A DNA stretch of 42,960 bases from contig CAZIPA010000017.1 in assembly GCA_964541085.1 (NCBI GenBank), positions 1 through 42,960 of the forward strand. The letters are read 5' to 3'. Shown here piece by piece: positions 1 to 7,783 of this stretch (its first letter is position 1; every line of letters starts with the position of its first letter). A program made the translations under genes and the position numbers. The DNA is from UBA4644 sp964541085. Lineage in GTDB: Bacteria; Bacillota; Clostridia; Oscillospirales; Butyricicoccaceae. A model generated the notes under the pieces. The model was not told where the DNA came from and made no database searches. It saw only the letters and a program-made list of their open reading frames with translations.

Positions 1-2
1 GC

Positions 3-848
3 CTGTTTGAGACGCTGCTGGGGCCGGAGGACGCCGTGATTTCCGACGAGCTGAATCACGCTTCCATCATCGACGGCGTGCGTCTGTGCAAGGCAAAGCG
101 CTATCGCTACAAGAACAACAACATGGATGATCTCCGGGGCCAGCTGGAGGATGCCAGAGCCAGCGGCTGCAAAAAGATCATCATCGCTACCGACGGCGTG
201 TTTTCCATGGACGGCTATATTGCCAACCTGAAGGCCATCTGCGATCTGGCAGAAGAGTTTGATGCTCTGACCATGGTGGACGACAGCCACGCCGTGGGCT
301 TTATGGGTGAGCATGGCCGGGGTGCCTGCGAATATTGCGGCGTGATTGGCCGGGTGGATATCATCACCGGCACCTTTGGCAAGGCCATGGGCGGCGCTTC
401 CGGCGGCTATACCGCGGCCCGTCAGCCCATCGTGGATCTGCTGCGCCAGCGTTCCCGTCCCTATCTGTTCTCCAATACGCTGGCCCCCGCCATCTGCGCG
501 GCCACCATCCGCACCATTGAGCTGTTGCAGGAATCCACCGCTCTCCGGGACAAGGTGCATGAAAATGCCCGCTATTTCCGGGGTGAGATGGAAAAGCTGG
601 GCTTTGACCTGCTGCCCGGTGAGCATCCCATCGTCCCCGTGATGCTCTATGATCCCCGCATCGCCAACGAGTTCGCCCGCCGGATGCTGGAAAAGGGCGT
701 GTATGTAGTCGGCTTCTGCTATCCTGTGGTGCCCAAGGGCAAGGACCGCATCCGCACCCAGATTTCCGCCGGTCATACCCAGGAGGATCTGGACTTCGCC
801 GTGCGCTGCTTCGCCGAGGTTCGGGAGGAAATGGGTCTGGCGAAATAA
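3..848 (+). CDS. kbl: Glycine C-acetyltransferase (2-amino-3-ketobutyrate CoA ligase), 5'-truncated
   Basis: PLP-dependent alpha-oxoamine synthase that interconverts glycine plus acetyl-CoA with 2-amino-3-oxobutyrate, the second step of threonine breakdown. The frame is open to the left edge, so the start lies outside the window; about 281 residues are visible of the roughly 400 usual for the family. Visible motifs are ISDELNHASIIDG near the cut, TDGVFSMDG, the PLP-contacting VDDSHAVGF, and TGTFGKAMGGASGG, whose lysine is the expected PLP Schiff-base residue. The C-terminal part (GFCYPVVPKGKDRIRTQISA) is also typical. Its usual partner, threonine dehydrogenase, is not visible and could lie upstream. 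Other members of the family (serine palmitoyltransferase, KAPA synthase) are similar, but the GVIGRVDIITGTFGKAMGG stretch fits KBL best. Confidence 0.93.
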   Translation: MFETLLGPEDAVISDELNHASIIDGVRLCKAKRYRYKNNNMDDLRGQLEDARASGCKKIIIATDGVFSMDGYIANLKAICDLAEEFDALTMVDDSHAVGFMGEHGRGACEYCGVIGRVDIITGTFGKAMGGASGGYTAARQPIVDLLRQRSRPYLFSNTLAPAICAATIRTIELLQESTALRDKVHENARYFRGEMEKLGFDLLPGEHPIVPVMLYDPRIANEFARRMLEKGVYVVGFCYPVVPKGKDRIRTQISAGHTQEDLDFAVRCFAEVREEMGLAK

Positions 849-863
849 ACACAGACGGCGGAC

Positions 864-1085
864 ATGGGTTATTATCCGAGAGTGCGGGAGCTGCGGGAAG
901 ATCACGATCTGACCCAGCGGGCGGTGGCAGGACTGTTGCAGCTGACACAGCCGCAATACTGCCGGTATGAGCAGGGCTATCGGGACTTGCCCACGGACAT
1001 TCTGATTCAGCTGGCCCAGCTGTATGAAACCTCCACGGATTACATTCTGGGCCGGACGGACAATCCCGCACCGCCGAAAAAGTGA
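864..1085 (+). CDS. Small XRE/Cro-type helix-turn-helix regulator
   Basis: A 73-residue protein that is almost wholly one HTH_3 domain: LREDHDLTQRAVAGLLQLTQ forms helices 1-3, PQYCRYEQGYRDLP the recognition helix and following turn, then ILIQLAQLYETSTDYILGRT, the standard C-terminal part of the family. It probably binds DNA as a dimer, and no sensor domain is attached. It begins 15 bases after the kbl stop, so it may be read from the same transcript; the ribosome binding site is weak (GGCGGA close to the ATG). A strong bidirectional terminator follows at once. Its target is unknown. Such single-domain regulators occur both in housekeeping regions and in phage remnants. Confidence 0.85.
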   Translation: MGYYPRVRELREDHDLTQRAVAGLLQLTQPQYCRYEQGYRDLPTDILIQLAQLYETSTDYILGRTDNPAPPKK

Positions 1086-1102
1086 ATCCCAAAAATCAAA
1101 AC

Positions 1103-1135
1103 CGGTCGGCAGAGCCCTGCCGACCGTATTTTTAT
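1103..1135. terminator. Bidirectional intrinsic terminator between convergent genes
   Basis: A perfect 10-bp stem (CGGTCGGCAG / CTGCCGACCG, 1103-1112 with 1117-1126) and a 4-base loop are followed on the plus strand by a T-rich tract. A-rich sequence on the other side gives a T-tract on the minus strand. It ends the XRE gene and the leftward asnA/DUF5131 transcript. Confidence 0.9.
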
Positions 1136-1152
1136 ATTCATTTGTCAGAGCA

Positions 1153-1896
1153 TCAGCGGTATTCGGCCTCCAGCTCGTGCTGGATCTCCTCGGCCCGCTT
1201 GATCTGATCGTTCAGATTCCATTTTCCGATGTTCACGCCGTCCCGCAGGAACATGGAGCCGCACTGGTGGAAATAAAACTCGATGCCCCGTTCCCGGGCC
1301 TCCAGAAACAGCGCCTTCACCCATTCATACCGGATGGGCCGCACATCGGCCTTGGGTGCCATTTCGCCGCCCACATTGACGCAGCAGATGCGCCCGGTGT
1401 CCAGGTATTTTCCCAGAGAAATGGGCCCGATGAGGGGAGAGCAGAAAACTTCCCGGTGGCTCAGCGGCGCATCCAGAAACCAGGGCAGACGCTCGTCGGC
1501 CATTTCCTGATTTTCAATGGAAATGCTCAGATGAAAATGCTCCCAGCCCTCGCCCCAGTCCGGCGGCAGACAGTCCCGGATCCGTTGGGGACGCTTGGTG
1601 GTGGTGACAAAAACGCAGTCCTTTCTCCGCCGGATAAAGTCCCAGCAGCCTTCCCGCCATTCGTCCGCCTCTTCAATGAAAAAATCGGAGGAAAAGCACA
1701 GCTTCACCAGCGAACCGGGGGGACAGTCCCTGTCCTTCAGCTGATAGGTGGTCTTGCCCTTGGTGATGATGGTGGTGTCCCGGCCATAGCGCTGATCCAT
1801 TTTGTAGACAAAGCAGTTTTTGCAGCCGGGGCTGGCCTTTTTGCAGCCATGCCAGGGATTCCAGGGGATGGCTTTTTCGATCTGATCGTTCTGCAT
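1153..1896 (-). CDS. DUF5131 (phage Gp37/Gp68) family protein, radical-SAM-like
   Basis: A 247-residue protein matching the DUF5131/Gp37-Gp68 family found in phages and bacterial genomes. Near the N-terminus it has the signature NPWHGCKKASPGCKNC, giving cysteines at 18, 25 and 28 (C-x6-C-x2-C), a spacing that suggests an Fe-S cluster as in radical-SAM-like enzymes. Other typical family pieces are FFIEEADEWREGCWDFI, VFVTTTKRPQRI, SISIENQEMADERLPW, VNVGGEMAPKADVRPI and FYFHQCG. The start has AGGAGG seven bases upstream. It lies 50 bases after asnA on the same strand and is probably cotranscribed. The usual partner in some genomes, a three-Cys-motif TcmP protein, is absent. The reaction catalysed is not known; the family call is firm, the chemistry is inferred. 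Confidence 0.85.
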   Translation of the reverse strand: MQNDQIEKAIPWNPWHGCKKASPGCKNCFVYKMDQRYGRDTTIITKGKTTYQLKDRDCPPGSLVKLCFSSDFFIEEADEWREGCWDFIRRRKDCVFVTTTKRPQRIRDCLPPDWGEGWEHFHLSISIENQEMADERLPWFLDAPLSHREVFCSPLIGPISLGKYLDTGRICCVNVGGEMAPKADVRPIRYEWVKALFLEARERGIEFYFHQCGSMFLRDGVNIGKWNLNDQIKRAEEIQHELEAEYR

Positions 1897-1946
1897 GACA
1901 ATTCCTCCTGAAAAAATGGTTTTGTATGGGCGGCAGGGCGGGGGAT

Positions 1947-2960
1947 TTACAGCAGGAAGATGCCCGCCTCCCGGCAGGCGCTGCGGGTTTCCTCGTCCCA
2001 GACGCCCGACTGTACCTCTCCGATGTGGGCGCAGCCCATCAGCAGCATACAGAGACGGCTCTGACCGATACCGCCGCCGATGGTCTGGGGCAGCTGGCCG
2101 GACAGCAGCAGCTTGTGAAAGGGCAGCTCCCGCCGGTCTTCGCAGCCGGAAAGCTTCAGCTGACGCTCCAGCGCCGGCGCGTCCACACGGATGCCCATGG
2201 AGGACACCTCAAAGGCGCAGTCCAGCACCTCATTGTGAAAGAGAATGTCCCCATTCAGCTCCCAATCGTCATAGTCCGGCGCACGGCCATCGTGCTTTTT
2301 TCCCGAGCGCAGGGTCTTGCCGATCTGCATGAGAAAGACGGTTTTATACTGCCGCACCGCCTCCAGCTCCCGCTGAGAGGGGGTCAAGTCGGGATAGGCG
2401 TCCTCCAGCTGCTGGGAGGTCAGAAAGGTGACTTCCCGGCAAAGGCGGGTGTGCAGCGAGGGAAAGGCCCAGCCCAGCTCCTCATTGGTGTTGCAGATGG
2501 CGGCCACAATGCGGCGCACGGTGTCCTTCAGATAGTCGGCGTTGCGCTCACCGGGGTGCATGATTTTTTCCCAGTCCCACTGATCCACATAGACGGAGTG
2601 GAGATTGTCCAGCCGTTCCTCGTCCCGGCGGATGGCGTTCATATCGGTATACAGGCCGTTGCCGGGGTAGAATTCATAGCGCTTCAGGGCCAGACGCTTC
2701 CATTTGGCCAGAGAATGCACCACCTGAAGCTGTGCGCCTCCGGCGGCAGGCACATCAAAGGCCACAGGCCGTTCCACGCCGTTCAGGTCATCGTTCAGAC
2801 CGGTGTCGGCACCCACAAACAGCGGGGCGGAGACCCGCTTCAGATTCAGGGCGCAGCCCAGATGACGGGGGAAGGCGTCCTTGATAAATTCAATGGCCCG
2901 CTGGGTATCATAGACGGAAAGCACCGTGCGATAGCCCTGGGGTACAGTCAGCTGCATCAT
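1947..2960 (-). CDS. asnA: Aspartate--ammonia ligase (asparagine synthetase A)
   Basis: Ammonia-dependent asparagine synthetase, making asparagine from aspartate, ammonia and ATP through an aspartyl-AMP intermediate; the fold is that of class II aminoacyl-tRNA synthetases. It has 337 residues, close to the usual 330. Characteristic segments are VSAPLFVGADTGLNDDLNG, VVHSLAKWKRLALKRY, GLYTDMNAIRRDEE, HSVYVDQWDWE, ELNGDILFHNEVLDCAFEVS, GIRVDA and the C-terminal TIGGGIGQSRLCMLLMGCAHIGEVQ. An AGGAG sits eight bases before the first of two adjacent ATG codons (2960). A clear promoter lies just upstream, and the DUF5131 gene follows 50 bases downstream. No T-box leader is visible ahead of it. Confidence 0.97.
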   Translation of the reverse strand: MMQLTVPQGYRTVLSVYDTQRAIEFIKDAFPRHLGCALNLKRVSAPLFVGADTGLNDDLNGVERPVAFDVPAAGGAQLQVVHSLAKWKRLALKRYEFYPGNGLYTDMNAIRRDEERLDNLHSVYVDQWDWEKIMHPGERNADYLKDTVRRIVAAICNTNEELGWAFPSLHTRLCREVTFLTSQQLEDAYPDLTPSQRELEAVRQYKTVFLMQIGKTLRSGKKHDGRAPDYDDWELNGDILFHNEVLDCAFEVSSMGIRVDAPALERQLKLSGCEDRRELPFHKLLLSGQLPQTIGGGIGQSRLCMLLMGCAHIGEVQSGVWDEETRSACREAGIFLL

Positions 2961-3015
2961 AATGGTTGCTCCTTTCCCGGAAAAAGCCGGAAATCCTTTG
3001 CTTCAATAAATTAGT

Positions 3016-3044
3016 ATTATAGCACAGCGGGCGGAACGGCACAA
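3016..3044 (-). promoter_or_regulatory. Promoter of asnA
   Basis: On the minus strand TTGTGC (3044-3039), a 17-bp spacer and a perfect TATAAT (3021-3016), about 55 bases before the asnA ATG. Fits a sigma-A promoter. Confidence 0.8.
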
Positions 3045-3089
3045 GGCCCTTTTCCAAAAAGGTGGACTTTTTTGCAACTCCGGAGACAG

Positions 3090-3118
3090 AAAAAGGACAG
3101 GCAGAAATCTGCCCGTCC
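3090..3118 (-). terminator. Terminator of the phosphoribosyltransferase gene
   Basis: A 10-bp stem (3095-3104 with 3109-3118, one G-U pair on the transcript) with a 4-base loop, followed in the leftward direction by TTTTT. It lies right after the stop at 3136 and before the asnA promoter. Confidence 0.85.
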
Positions 3119-3135
3119 GGGAAATTGAAAACAGC

Positions 3136-3696
3136 TTACGCCTTCACGGTGCCGTCGGCGTTAAAGACGGGCAGGGGCTCCAGATAGAGAATGTCGTCCC
3201 GGGTCTGGGCGTCGCCCTCGGCCAGAATGGACATTCTGCCGCAGATGATGCCGCCGGCCTTGTTCACCAGCGCCTCGATGGCCGCCAGAGACTGTCCGGT
3301 GGAAATCACATCGTCCACGATGAGAATGCGCTTGCCCTTCATCATTTCCGCATCGGCCACATCCAGATACAGATGCTGATCTGCGTCGGTGGTGATGGAA
3401 CGCACATCGGACTCAAACACGCCGGTCATATAGAGCTTGGGATGCTTCCGGGCGATGAAATAATGGGCATCGTTGTGCTGCTGTGCCATCTCGTGTGCCA
3501 GCGGAATGCCCTTGGCCTCTGCCGTAATGAGATAATCATACTCCGGCGCTTTCTTCAGCAGATCCCGGGCGCAGGCCACCGTCAGGGGCGCGTCACCGAA
3601 AATCACAAAGGCACCGATGTAGAGATCATCACTGACACGGCAGATGGGCAGACTGCGCTCCAGGCCGGCAATGGTCATCTTATAATAATGCTGCAT
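3136..3696 (-). CDS. Purine-type phosphoribosyltransferase
   Basis: A 186-residue type I phosphoribosyltransferase. The PRPP-binding loop ILIVDDVISTGQS lies at about residues 124-136, and the flexible-loop/PPi region YDYLITAEAKGIPLAHEMA at about 53-71. Such enzymes join a free purine base to PRPP to make the nucleotide; the length and the VDDVISTG motif fit adenine or xanthine phosphoribosyltransferases, but the base specificity cannot be read here. It is divergent from a NCS2 purine permease 197 bases away, which supports a role in purine salvage. It has its own strong promoter and terminator. No purine riboswitch was recognised in the short leader. A PyrE-like role is less likely given the neighbour. 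Confidence 0.85.
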   Translation of the reverse strand: MQHYYKMTIAGLERSLPICRVSDDLYIGAFVIFGDAPLTVACARDLLKKAPEYDYLITAEAKGIPLAHEMAQQHNDAHYFIARKHPKLYMTGVFESDVRSITTDADQHLYLDVADAEMMKGKRILIVDDVISTGQSLAAIEALVNKAGGIICGRMSILAEGDAQTRDDILYLEPLPVFNADGTVKA

Positions 3697-3747
3697 AACA
3701 AGACCTCTTTCTGTTCATTCTGAGCCCGCGGCGGGCCCCACAGTTCT

Positions 3748-3775
3748 ATTATACCCACTCCGGAGAAAATGTCAA
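3748..3775 (-). promoter_or_regulatory. Promoter of the phosphoribosyltransferase gene
   Basis: On the minus strand a perfect TTGACA (3775-3770), a 16-bp spacer and a perfect TATAAT (3753-3748), about 50 bases before the start codon. Confidence 0.85.
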
Positions 3776-3814
3776 TTTTCCACGGCAATTTTTCCCGGCG
3801 ATTTGAAAAAAGGG

Positions 3815-3843
3815 TTGCTTTTTGGCGGCTGCTGCGCTAAACT
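3815..3843 (+). promoter_or_regulatory. Promoter of the NCS2 permease gene
   Basis: TTGCTT (3815-3820), a 17-bp spacer and TAAACT (3838-3843), about 50 bases before the ATG chosen at 3894. It is divergent from the phosphoribosyltransferase promoter 40 bases away, so both could share regulation. Confidence 0.6.
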
Positions 3844-3893
3844 GAAGCTTGTTGCCTGCGGGCAAAATGCTGATACACAAGGAGAAAAGGAAA

Positions 3894-5312
3894 ATGTTTC
3901 ATCTGAAAGAAAAGGGCAGCACCGTCCGTACCGAGCTGACGGCGGGCCTGACCACCTTTATGACCATGGCGTATATCATCGCCCTGAACCCCAATCTGCT
4001 CACCGGCTTTGGCGCAAACGGCGGCAGCCAGCTCTGGAACGGCGTATTTCTGGCCACCTGCATCGCCTCTGCCGTGGGCACCGTCTGCATGGGCCTGCTG
4101 GCCAACCAGCCCTTTGCCATGGCTCCCGGCATGGGCCTGAACAGCTTTTTCGCGCTGGTGGTGTCCAATGTGGCAGCCATCACCGGCATGAGCTATTTGC
4201 AGTCCTTCCAGTCCGCACTGGTGATCATTCTGGTGGAGGGCGTAGTGTTCCTGATTCTGTCCGTCTTCAATGTGCGGGAAAAGATCGTGGAGGCCATTCC
4301 GCTGGGTGTGCGTCTGGGCATCGGCCCGGCCATCGGCCTGATGCTTATGAACATCGGCTTTGGCTCCAACGCCGGAGTCTATTCTTCCACCGGCGGCCCC
4401 TTCTATGTGATGCGGGACTTTTTCGGCTCTCTCACCGCCAGCGCCGGACGGGATGCCATGGGAGACGGCTACAGCAGCATGGTGCTGAATGTGGTCACCA
4501 TGTTTGCGGGCCTGTTTATCATTGTGGCGCTGGAGCATAAAAAGGTGAAGGGCTCTGTGCTCTACGGCATTTTGGGCGCGTCCTGCCTGTATTGGGCGGG
4601 TGAGGCCGTTTTTCTGCACACCAATCCCTTTGCGGGGCTGAAGGATGCTTCCTTCCTGCCTGCCTTTTCCGATATGGCGGAAACCACCCTGTTCCGGCTG
4701 GATTTCGCGGGCTTTGCCTCCATCGGCTGGTTTACCGTGGTGACGCTGATTATCACCTTCTGCATCATTGATATGTTCGACACCATCGGTACGCTGGTGG
4801 GTACGGCCTCCAAGGCGGGAATGCTGGATGACGCAGGCAAAATGCCCCGGATGAAGGAGGCCCTGATGTCCGATGCCATCGGCACGGTGGCCGGTGCCGT
4901 AACGGGAACCTCCACCGTCACCACCTTTGTGGAGTCCGCCGCGGGCGTGGCTGCCGGAGGACGCACGGGTCTGACCGCCGTGACCACCGGTGTGCTGTTC
5001 CTGCTGTGCATCTTTATCGCGCCCATTGCCGCCCTGATTCCCGCCGCCGCCACCTCCTCCGCCCTGATTTATGTGGGCATTCTCATGCTGAGCAACCTGA
5101 AAAAGATCGACTTTGACGACCTGACCCAGCTGCTGCCGGTGATGGTGATGCTGCTGGCCATGCCCATTTCCGGCTCCATCGGCCACGGCATCGGTCTGGC
5201 ACTGATTACCTTCACCGTCATCAAGCTGTGTACCGGCAAGGCAAAAGAGGTTTCGCCCCTGACCTATGTGCTGTCGGTGATCTTTCTGGTGAAGTTCTTC
5301 CTGGCGGTGTAA
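3894..5312 (+). CDS. NCS2 family purine permease (adenine/guanine/hypoxanthine type)
   Basis: A 472-residue membrane transporter of the AzgA-like branch of the NCS2 family, importing a purine base by proton symport. Family hallmarks are TTFMTMAYIIALNPNLL at the N-terminus, QPFAMAPGMGLNSFFA, FCIIDMFDTIGTLVGTA and the signature GTSTVTTFVESAAGVAAGGR near the middle, with 10-14 hydrophobic segments. A TTG at 3849 would extend the frame by 15 residues, but AAGGAG nine bases before the ATG at 3894 and the family's usual N-terminus (FHLKEKGSTVRTE) decide the start. It pairs divergently with the phosphoribosyltransferase: transport and trapping of the same substrate. Which purine is carried cannot be told from sequence. 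Confidence 0.93.
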   Translation: MFHLKEKGSTVRTELTAGLTTFMTMAYIIALNPNLLTGFGANGGSQLWNGVFLATCIASAVGTVCMGLLANQPFAMAPGMGLNSFFALVVSNVAAITGMSYLQSFQSALVIILVEGVVFLILSVFNVREKIVEAIPLGVRLGIGPAIGLMLMNIGFGSNAGVYSSTGGPFYVMRDFFGSLTASAGRDAMGDGYSSMVLNVVTMFAGLFIIVALEHKKVKGSVLYGILGASCLYWAGEAVFLHTNPFAGLKDASFLPAFSDMAETTLFRLDFAGFASIGWFTVVTLIITFCIIDMFDTIGTLVGTASKAGMLDDAGKMPRMKEALMSDAIGTVAGAVTGTSTVTTFVESAAGVAAGGRTGLTAVTTGVLFLLCIFIAPIAALIPAAATSSALIYVGILMLSNLKKIDFDDLTQLLPVMVMLLAMPISGSIGHGIGLALITFTVIKLCTGKAKEVSPLTYVLSVIFLVKFFLAV

Positions 5313-5375
5313 GGGATACTGGCGATAAGATAAAGTGAAGCCCGGGACTTTTAAGCCGGGTTCGTAAAAAAGGGA

Positions 5376-5409
5376 AACCGACCTATGGTTATACAATCAC
5401 AGGTCGGTT
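5376..5409. terminator. Hairpin terminator between convergent genes
   Basis: A 9-bp stem AACCGACCT / AGGTCGGTT (5376-5384 with 5401-5409) closes a 16-base loop. Leftward it is followed by TCCCTTTTTT, a good terminator for the Fe-S protein gene; rightward only a weak T-tract follows, so the permease stop is served less well. A second, weaker CCCGG hairpin lies at 5341-5360. Confidence 0.7.
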
Positions 5410-5415
5410 CATTCT

Positions 5416-6068
5416 TTAGCCCTCGGGAAACAACAATTCAAGCAAATGTTTTCCTGTCTTGCCGCCGCGCGTAATTCCGTCCAGACAGGCCATACAATAG
5501 CATACAACCTTATCTTCCGTAAAGTGACTGCAATAGCTGCGGAGCCAATCATCCTCATCTTCCTTCGGAATCGGCTTATACATATTCGCACCGTCAATTG
5601 CATATCTCTTCGGAGCAAACTTTTTTCTACATCCGTACATGGTTCAAGAAGGTCTGCGCCACAGAAATCAGCCTTCTCATAATTGTTTGGGAGCTCAACA
5701 GGGACAATATTCATTTTCCGCATGAGAGAACGGACGGCATCCTGTACATAACGCTTTTCATGCGCCCTCCAACAGTCCTGTACGATGATCCGTTCTCCAT
5801 GATAATCCGGAAAAGGAAAATCAGGGTCGTTATCTATGATGTTCCAGACAAATTCAATCTGCCGGACAGCACTGCTCTCCTCCATAATCGCGGCACAGTT
5901 ATTGCAGATTACAACCGCGGTATCCGCCGGTGCGGCCTGCGAACAGAATGCTTTGCAGCAGCCAACGGTCTGAACCCCTTCCTTCTGCTCCAAATATGCT
6001 TTTAATTTATCGCTTTGAGGCTTGAACCTTGCGCAAACCTTGCAGCCTGGCAAAAATACCTTACGCAT
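5416..6068 (-). CDS. Cysteine-rich (Fe-S binding) protein, frameshifted near its 3' end
   Basis: The first frame encodes MRKVFLPGCKVCARFKP, then VGCCKAFCSQ, VICNNCAAI, IIVQDCWRAHEK and FCGADLLEPC. This CCG-like cysteine pattern recalls heterodisulfide-reductase subunit B type Fe-S proteins, though I do not recognise a named family. After about residue 146 that frame turns to unlikely sequence and stops at 5409. A frame shifted by -1 continues sensibly: KKFAPKRYAIDG, ...DDWLRSYCSHFTEDK, VVCYCMACLDG, to a stop at 5416. The switch falls on a run of six A (minus strand; 5621-5626). With seven A, the reading V-E-K-K-F-A-P-K-R is continuous. It may be a real mutation, an assembly error, or -1 slippage at AAA-AAG. 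The gene is visibly less GC-rich than its neighbours, which suggests transfer. Confidence 0.7.
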
Positions 6069-6144
6069 TGAAAATCATCTCCTGAAATATGGATTTGTTT
6101 CACTGATTATATACTATCACAAGTTGGCCGCATATACAAGAACA

Positions 6145-6170
6145 GCCACAACAGATCAAACCGTTGTGGC
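6145..6170 (-). terminator. Hairpin downstream of proS
   Basis: GCCACAAC / GTTGTGGC (6145-6152 with 6163-6170) closes a 10-base loop. Leftward it is followed by a T-rich stretch (TGTTCTTGTAT), so it may end the proS transcript. An overlapping outer pairing (ACAGCCA with TGGCTGT) is also possible. Confidence 0.5.
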
Positions 6171-6190
6171 CGTTGGCTGTTTTATGACCA

Positions 6191-6220
6191 CCCGGGACTT
6201 TCGTCCCGGGCGATTTTTAT
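6191..6220 (+). terminator. Rightward-facing terminator hairpin with no gene upstream
   Basis: A perfect 8-bp stem CCCGGGAC / GTCCCGGG (6191-6198 with 6203-6210), a 4-base loop, then CGATTTTTAT on the plus strand. The T-tract faces right, although both flanking genes run left. Confidence 0.55.
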
Positions 6221-6232
6221 AAAGTCAGGCGC

Positions 6233-7672
6233 TTAGTAGGCCACGCCCCAGAGGATCATCTTTTTGGCCGCTCTGCCGCAGATGGGGCAGGTGTCGCCCA
6301 GATGCTCCTGATGGAGAGGCATACAGCGGGAGGACATACCGCCCTCTTCCTTCATCTTCAGCTCGCACTCCAGCTCGCCGCACCACATGGTCTTGATGAA
6401 GCCGCCCTTCTCCGCCTGAAGCCGCTTGGCCTCCTCCAGAGAATCGGCACGGGTGATGTGCTCCTCCAGATTTTCCCTGGCCTTCTGATACATACCCTGC
6501 TGCACCAGCTCCAGCTGCCGCGCGGCGGCAGTCTCCAGCGAATCCAGAGAAACCACGGTCTTTTCACCGTCGTTGCGGCGCACCAGCACACACTGTCCGG
6601 CCTCCATATCCCGGGGCCCGATCTCCACACGGAGGGGCACGCCCTTCATCTCATACTGGGCGCACTTCCAGCCCATGGAGTTGTCAGAGGAATCCACCTT
6701 CACCCGGAAGCCGGCGGCAGTGAGCCGATCCTTCAGGGCGTTGGCAGCGTCCAGAACGCCGGGCTTGTGCTGGGCTACCGGCAGAACGATGATCTGCACG
6801 GGGGCGATTTTGGGGGGCAGCACCAGACCGTTGTTGTCGCCGTGGGCCATAATCACCGCGCCGATCATGCGGGTGGTGGAGCCCCAAGAGGTCTGGAAGG
6901 GATATTGCAGCTTGTTGTCCCGGCCGGTGAAGGTCACATCATAGGCCCGGGAGAACTTGTCGCCAAAATAATGGGAGGTAGCGCCCTGCAATGCCTTGTG
7001 ATCCTTCATCAGGCATTCCACGGTATAGGTGGCTTCCGCACCGGCGAACTTTTCCTTTTCCGTCTTGCGGCCGGGCACCACGGGGATGGCCAGCACATTT
7101 TCGAAAAAGTCCGCATAGCAGCGCAGCTGCTGCTCGGTCTCGGCCTGGGCCTCTTCGGCAGTCTCATGCAGGGTATGACCCTCCTGCCACCAGAATTCCC
7201 GGCTGCGCAGGAAGGGGCGGGTGGTTTTTTCCCAGCGGATCACGGAGCACCACTGATTGTACAGCATGGGAAGCTCCCGATAGGAATGCAGCACATTGTG
7301 CCAATGGTCGCAGAACATGGTCTCGGAGGTGGGACGGAAGGCCAGCCGTTCCTCCAGCTTTTCGCTGCCGCCCATGGTGACCCAGGCCACCTCCGGCGCA
7401 AAGCCGTTGACCAGCTCGCCTTCTTTTTTCAAAAGGCTCTCCGGAATGAGCACCGGCATGGCCACATTTTCGTGACCGGTCTTCTTAAACTCCCCATCCA
7501 GAATGCTCTGAATGTTTTCCCAGATGGCATAGCCATAGGGCCGCAGAATGGTAAAGCCCTTGACGCTGGCATATTCCACCAGCTCCGCCTTGCGGCAGAT
7601 GTCCGTATACCATTGGGTAAAGTCCTCCTCCATGGAGGTGATGGCGTTCACCGCCTTTTTTTCGTTTGCCAT
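6233..7672 (-). CDS. proS: Prolyl-tRNA synthetase (archaeal/eukaryotic-like type)
   Basis: Charges tRNA-Pro with proline. At 479 residues, without the long insertion domain of bacterial-type ProRS and with a C-terminal zinc-binding-like extension (MWCGELECELKMK...CMPLHQEHLGDTCPICGRAAKKMILWGVAY, ending in the tyrosine typical of this type), it is the short form common in Clostridia. Class II motifs are visible: RPYGYAIWENIQ, FRPTSETMFCDHW (motif 2 region), TRPFLRSREFWWQEGHT and AHGDNNGLVLPPKIAP (motif 3 region). A GTG at 7681 is possible, but the ATG at 7672 (MANEKKAVNAITSM) matches the family start and has AAAGGA at better spacing. It stands alone between two terminators. Confidence 0.97.
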   Translation of the reverse strand: MANEKKAVNAITSMEEDFTQWYTDICRKAELVEYASVKGFTILRPYGYAIWENIQSILDGEFKKTGHENVAMPVLIPESLLKKEGELVNGFAPEVAWVTMGGSEKLEERLAFRPTSETMFCDHWHNVLHSYRELPMLYNQWCSVIRWEKTTRPFLRSREFWWQEGHTLHETAEEAQAETEQQLRCYADFFENVLAIPVVPGRKTEKEKFAGAEATYTVECLMKDHKALQGATSHYFGDKFSRAYDVTFTGRDNKLQYPFQTSWGSTTRMIGAVIMAHGDNNGLVLPPKIAPVQIIVLPVAQHKPGVLDAANALKDRLTAAGFRVKVDSSDNSMGWKCAQYEMKGVPLRVEIGPRDMEAGQCVLVRRNDGEKTVVSLDSLETAAARQLELVQQGMYQKARENLEEHITRADSLEEAKRLQAEKGGFIKTMWCGELECELKMKEEGGMSSRCMPLHQEHLGDTCPICGRAAKKMILWGVAY

Positions 7673-7734
7673 ATCGGGCACCGTCCTTTGATGTGAGTTT
7701 TCAGGGCGAGGGCAGAGAAAATGCCATTGCCCCG

Positions 7735-7767
7735 CAAAAGGACAGGCCGCCCCTGCGGACGGCCTGT
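7735..7767 (-). terminator. Terminator of secG
   Basis: Stem ACAGGCCG / CGGCCTGT (7742-7749 with 7760-7767) followed leftward by CCTTTTGC, just beyond the secG stop and before proS. Confidence 0.7.
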
Positions 7768-7783
7768 GATGGGTTGCGTCAGA

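Noticed and set aside
364..1092. A 242-codon minus-strand frame opposite the kbl and XRE genes
   Set aside because: Pro/Arg/Ser-rich shadow of two recognised plus-strand genes.
5621..5626. Programmed -1 frameshifting as the settled explanation for the Fe-S gene
   Set aside because: The A-run allows slippage, but no downstream pseudoknot or stem was recognised, and a one-base loss (seven A to six) is the simpler reading.
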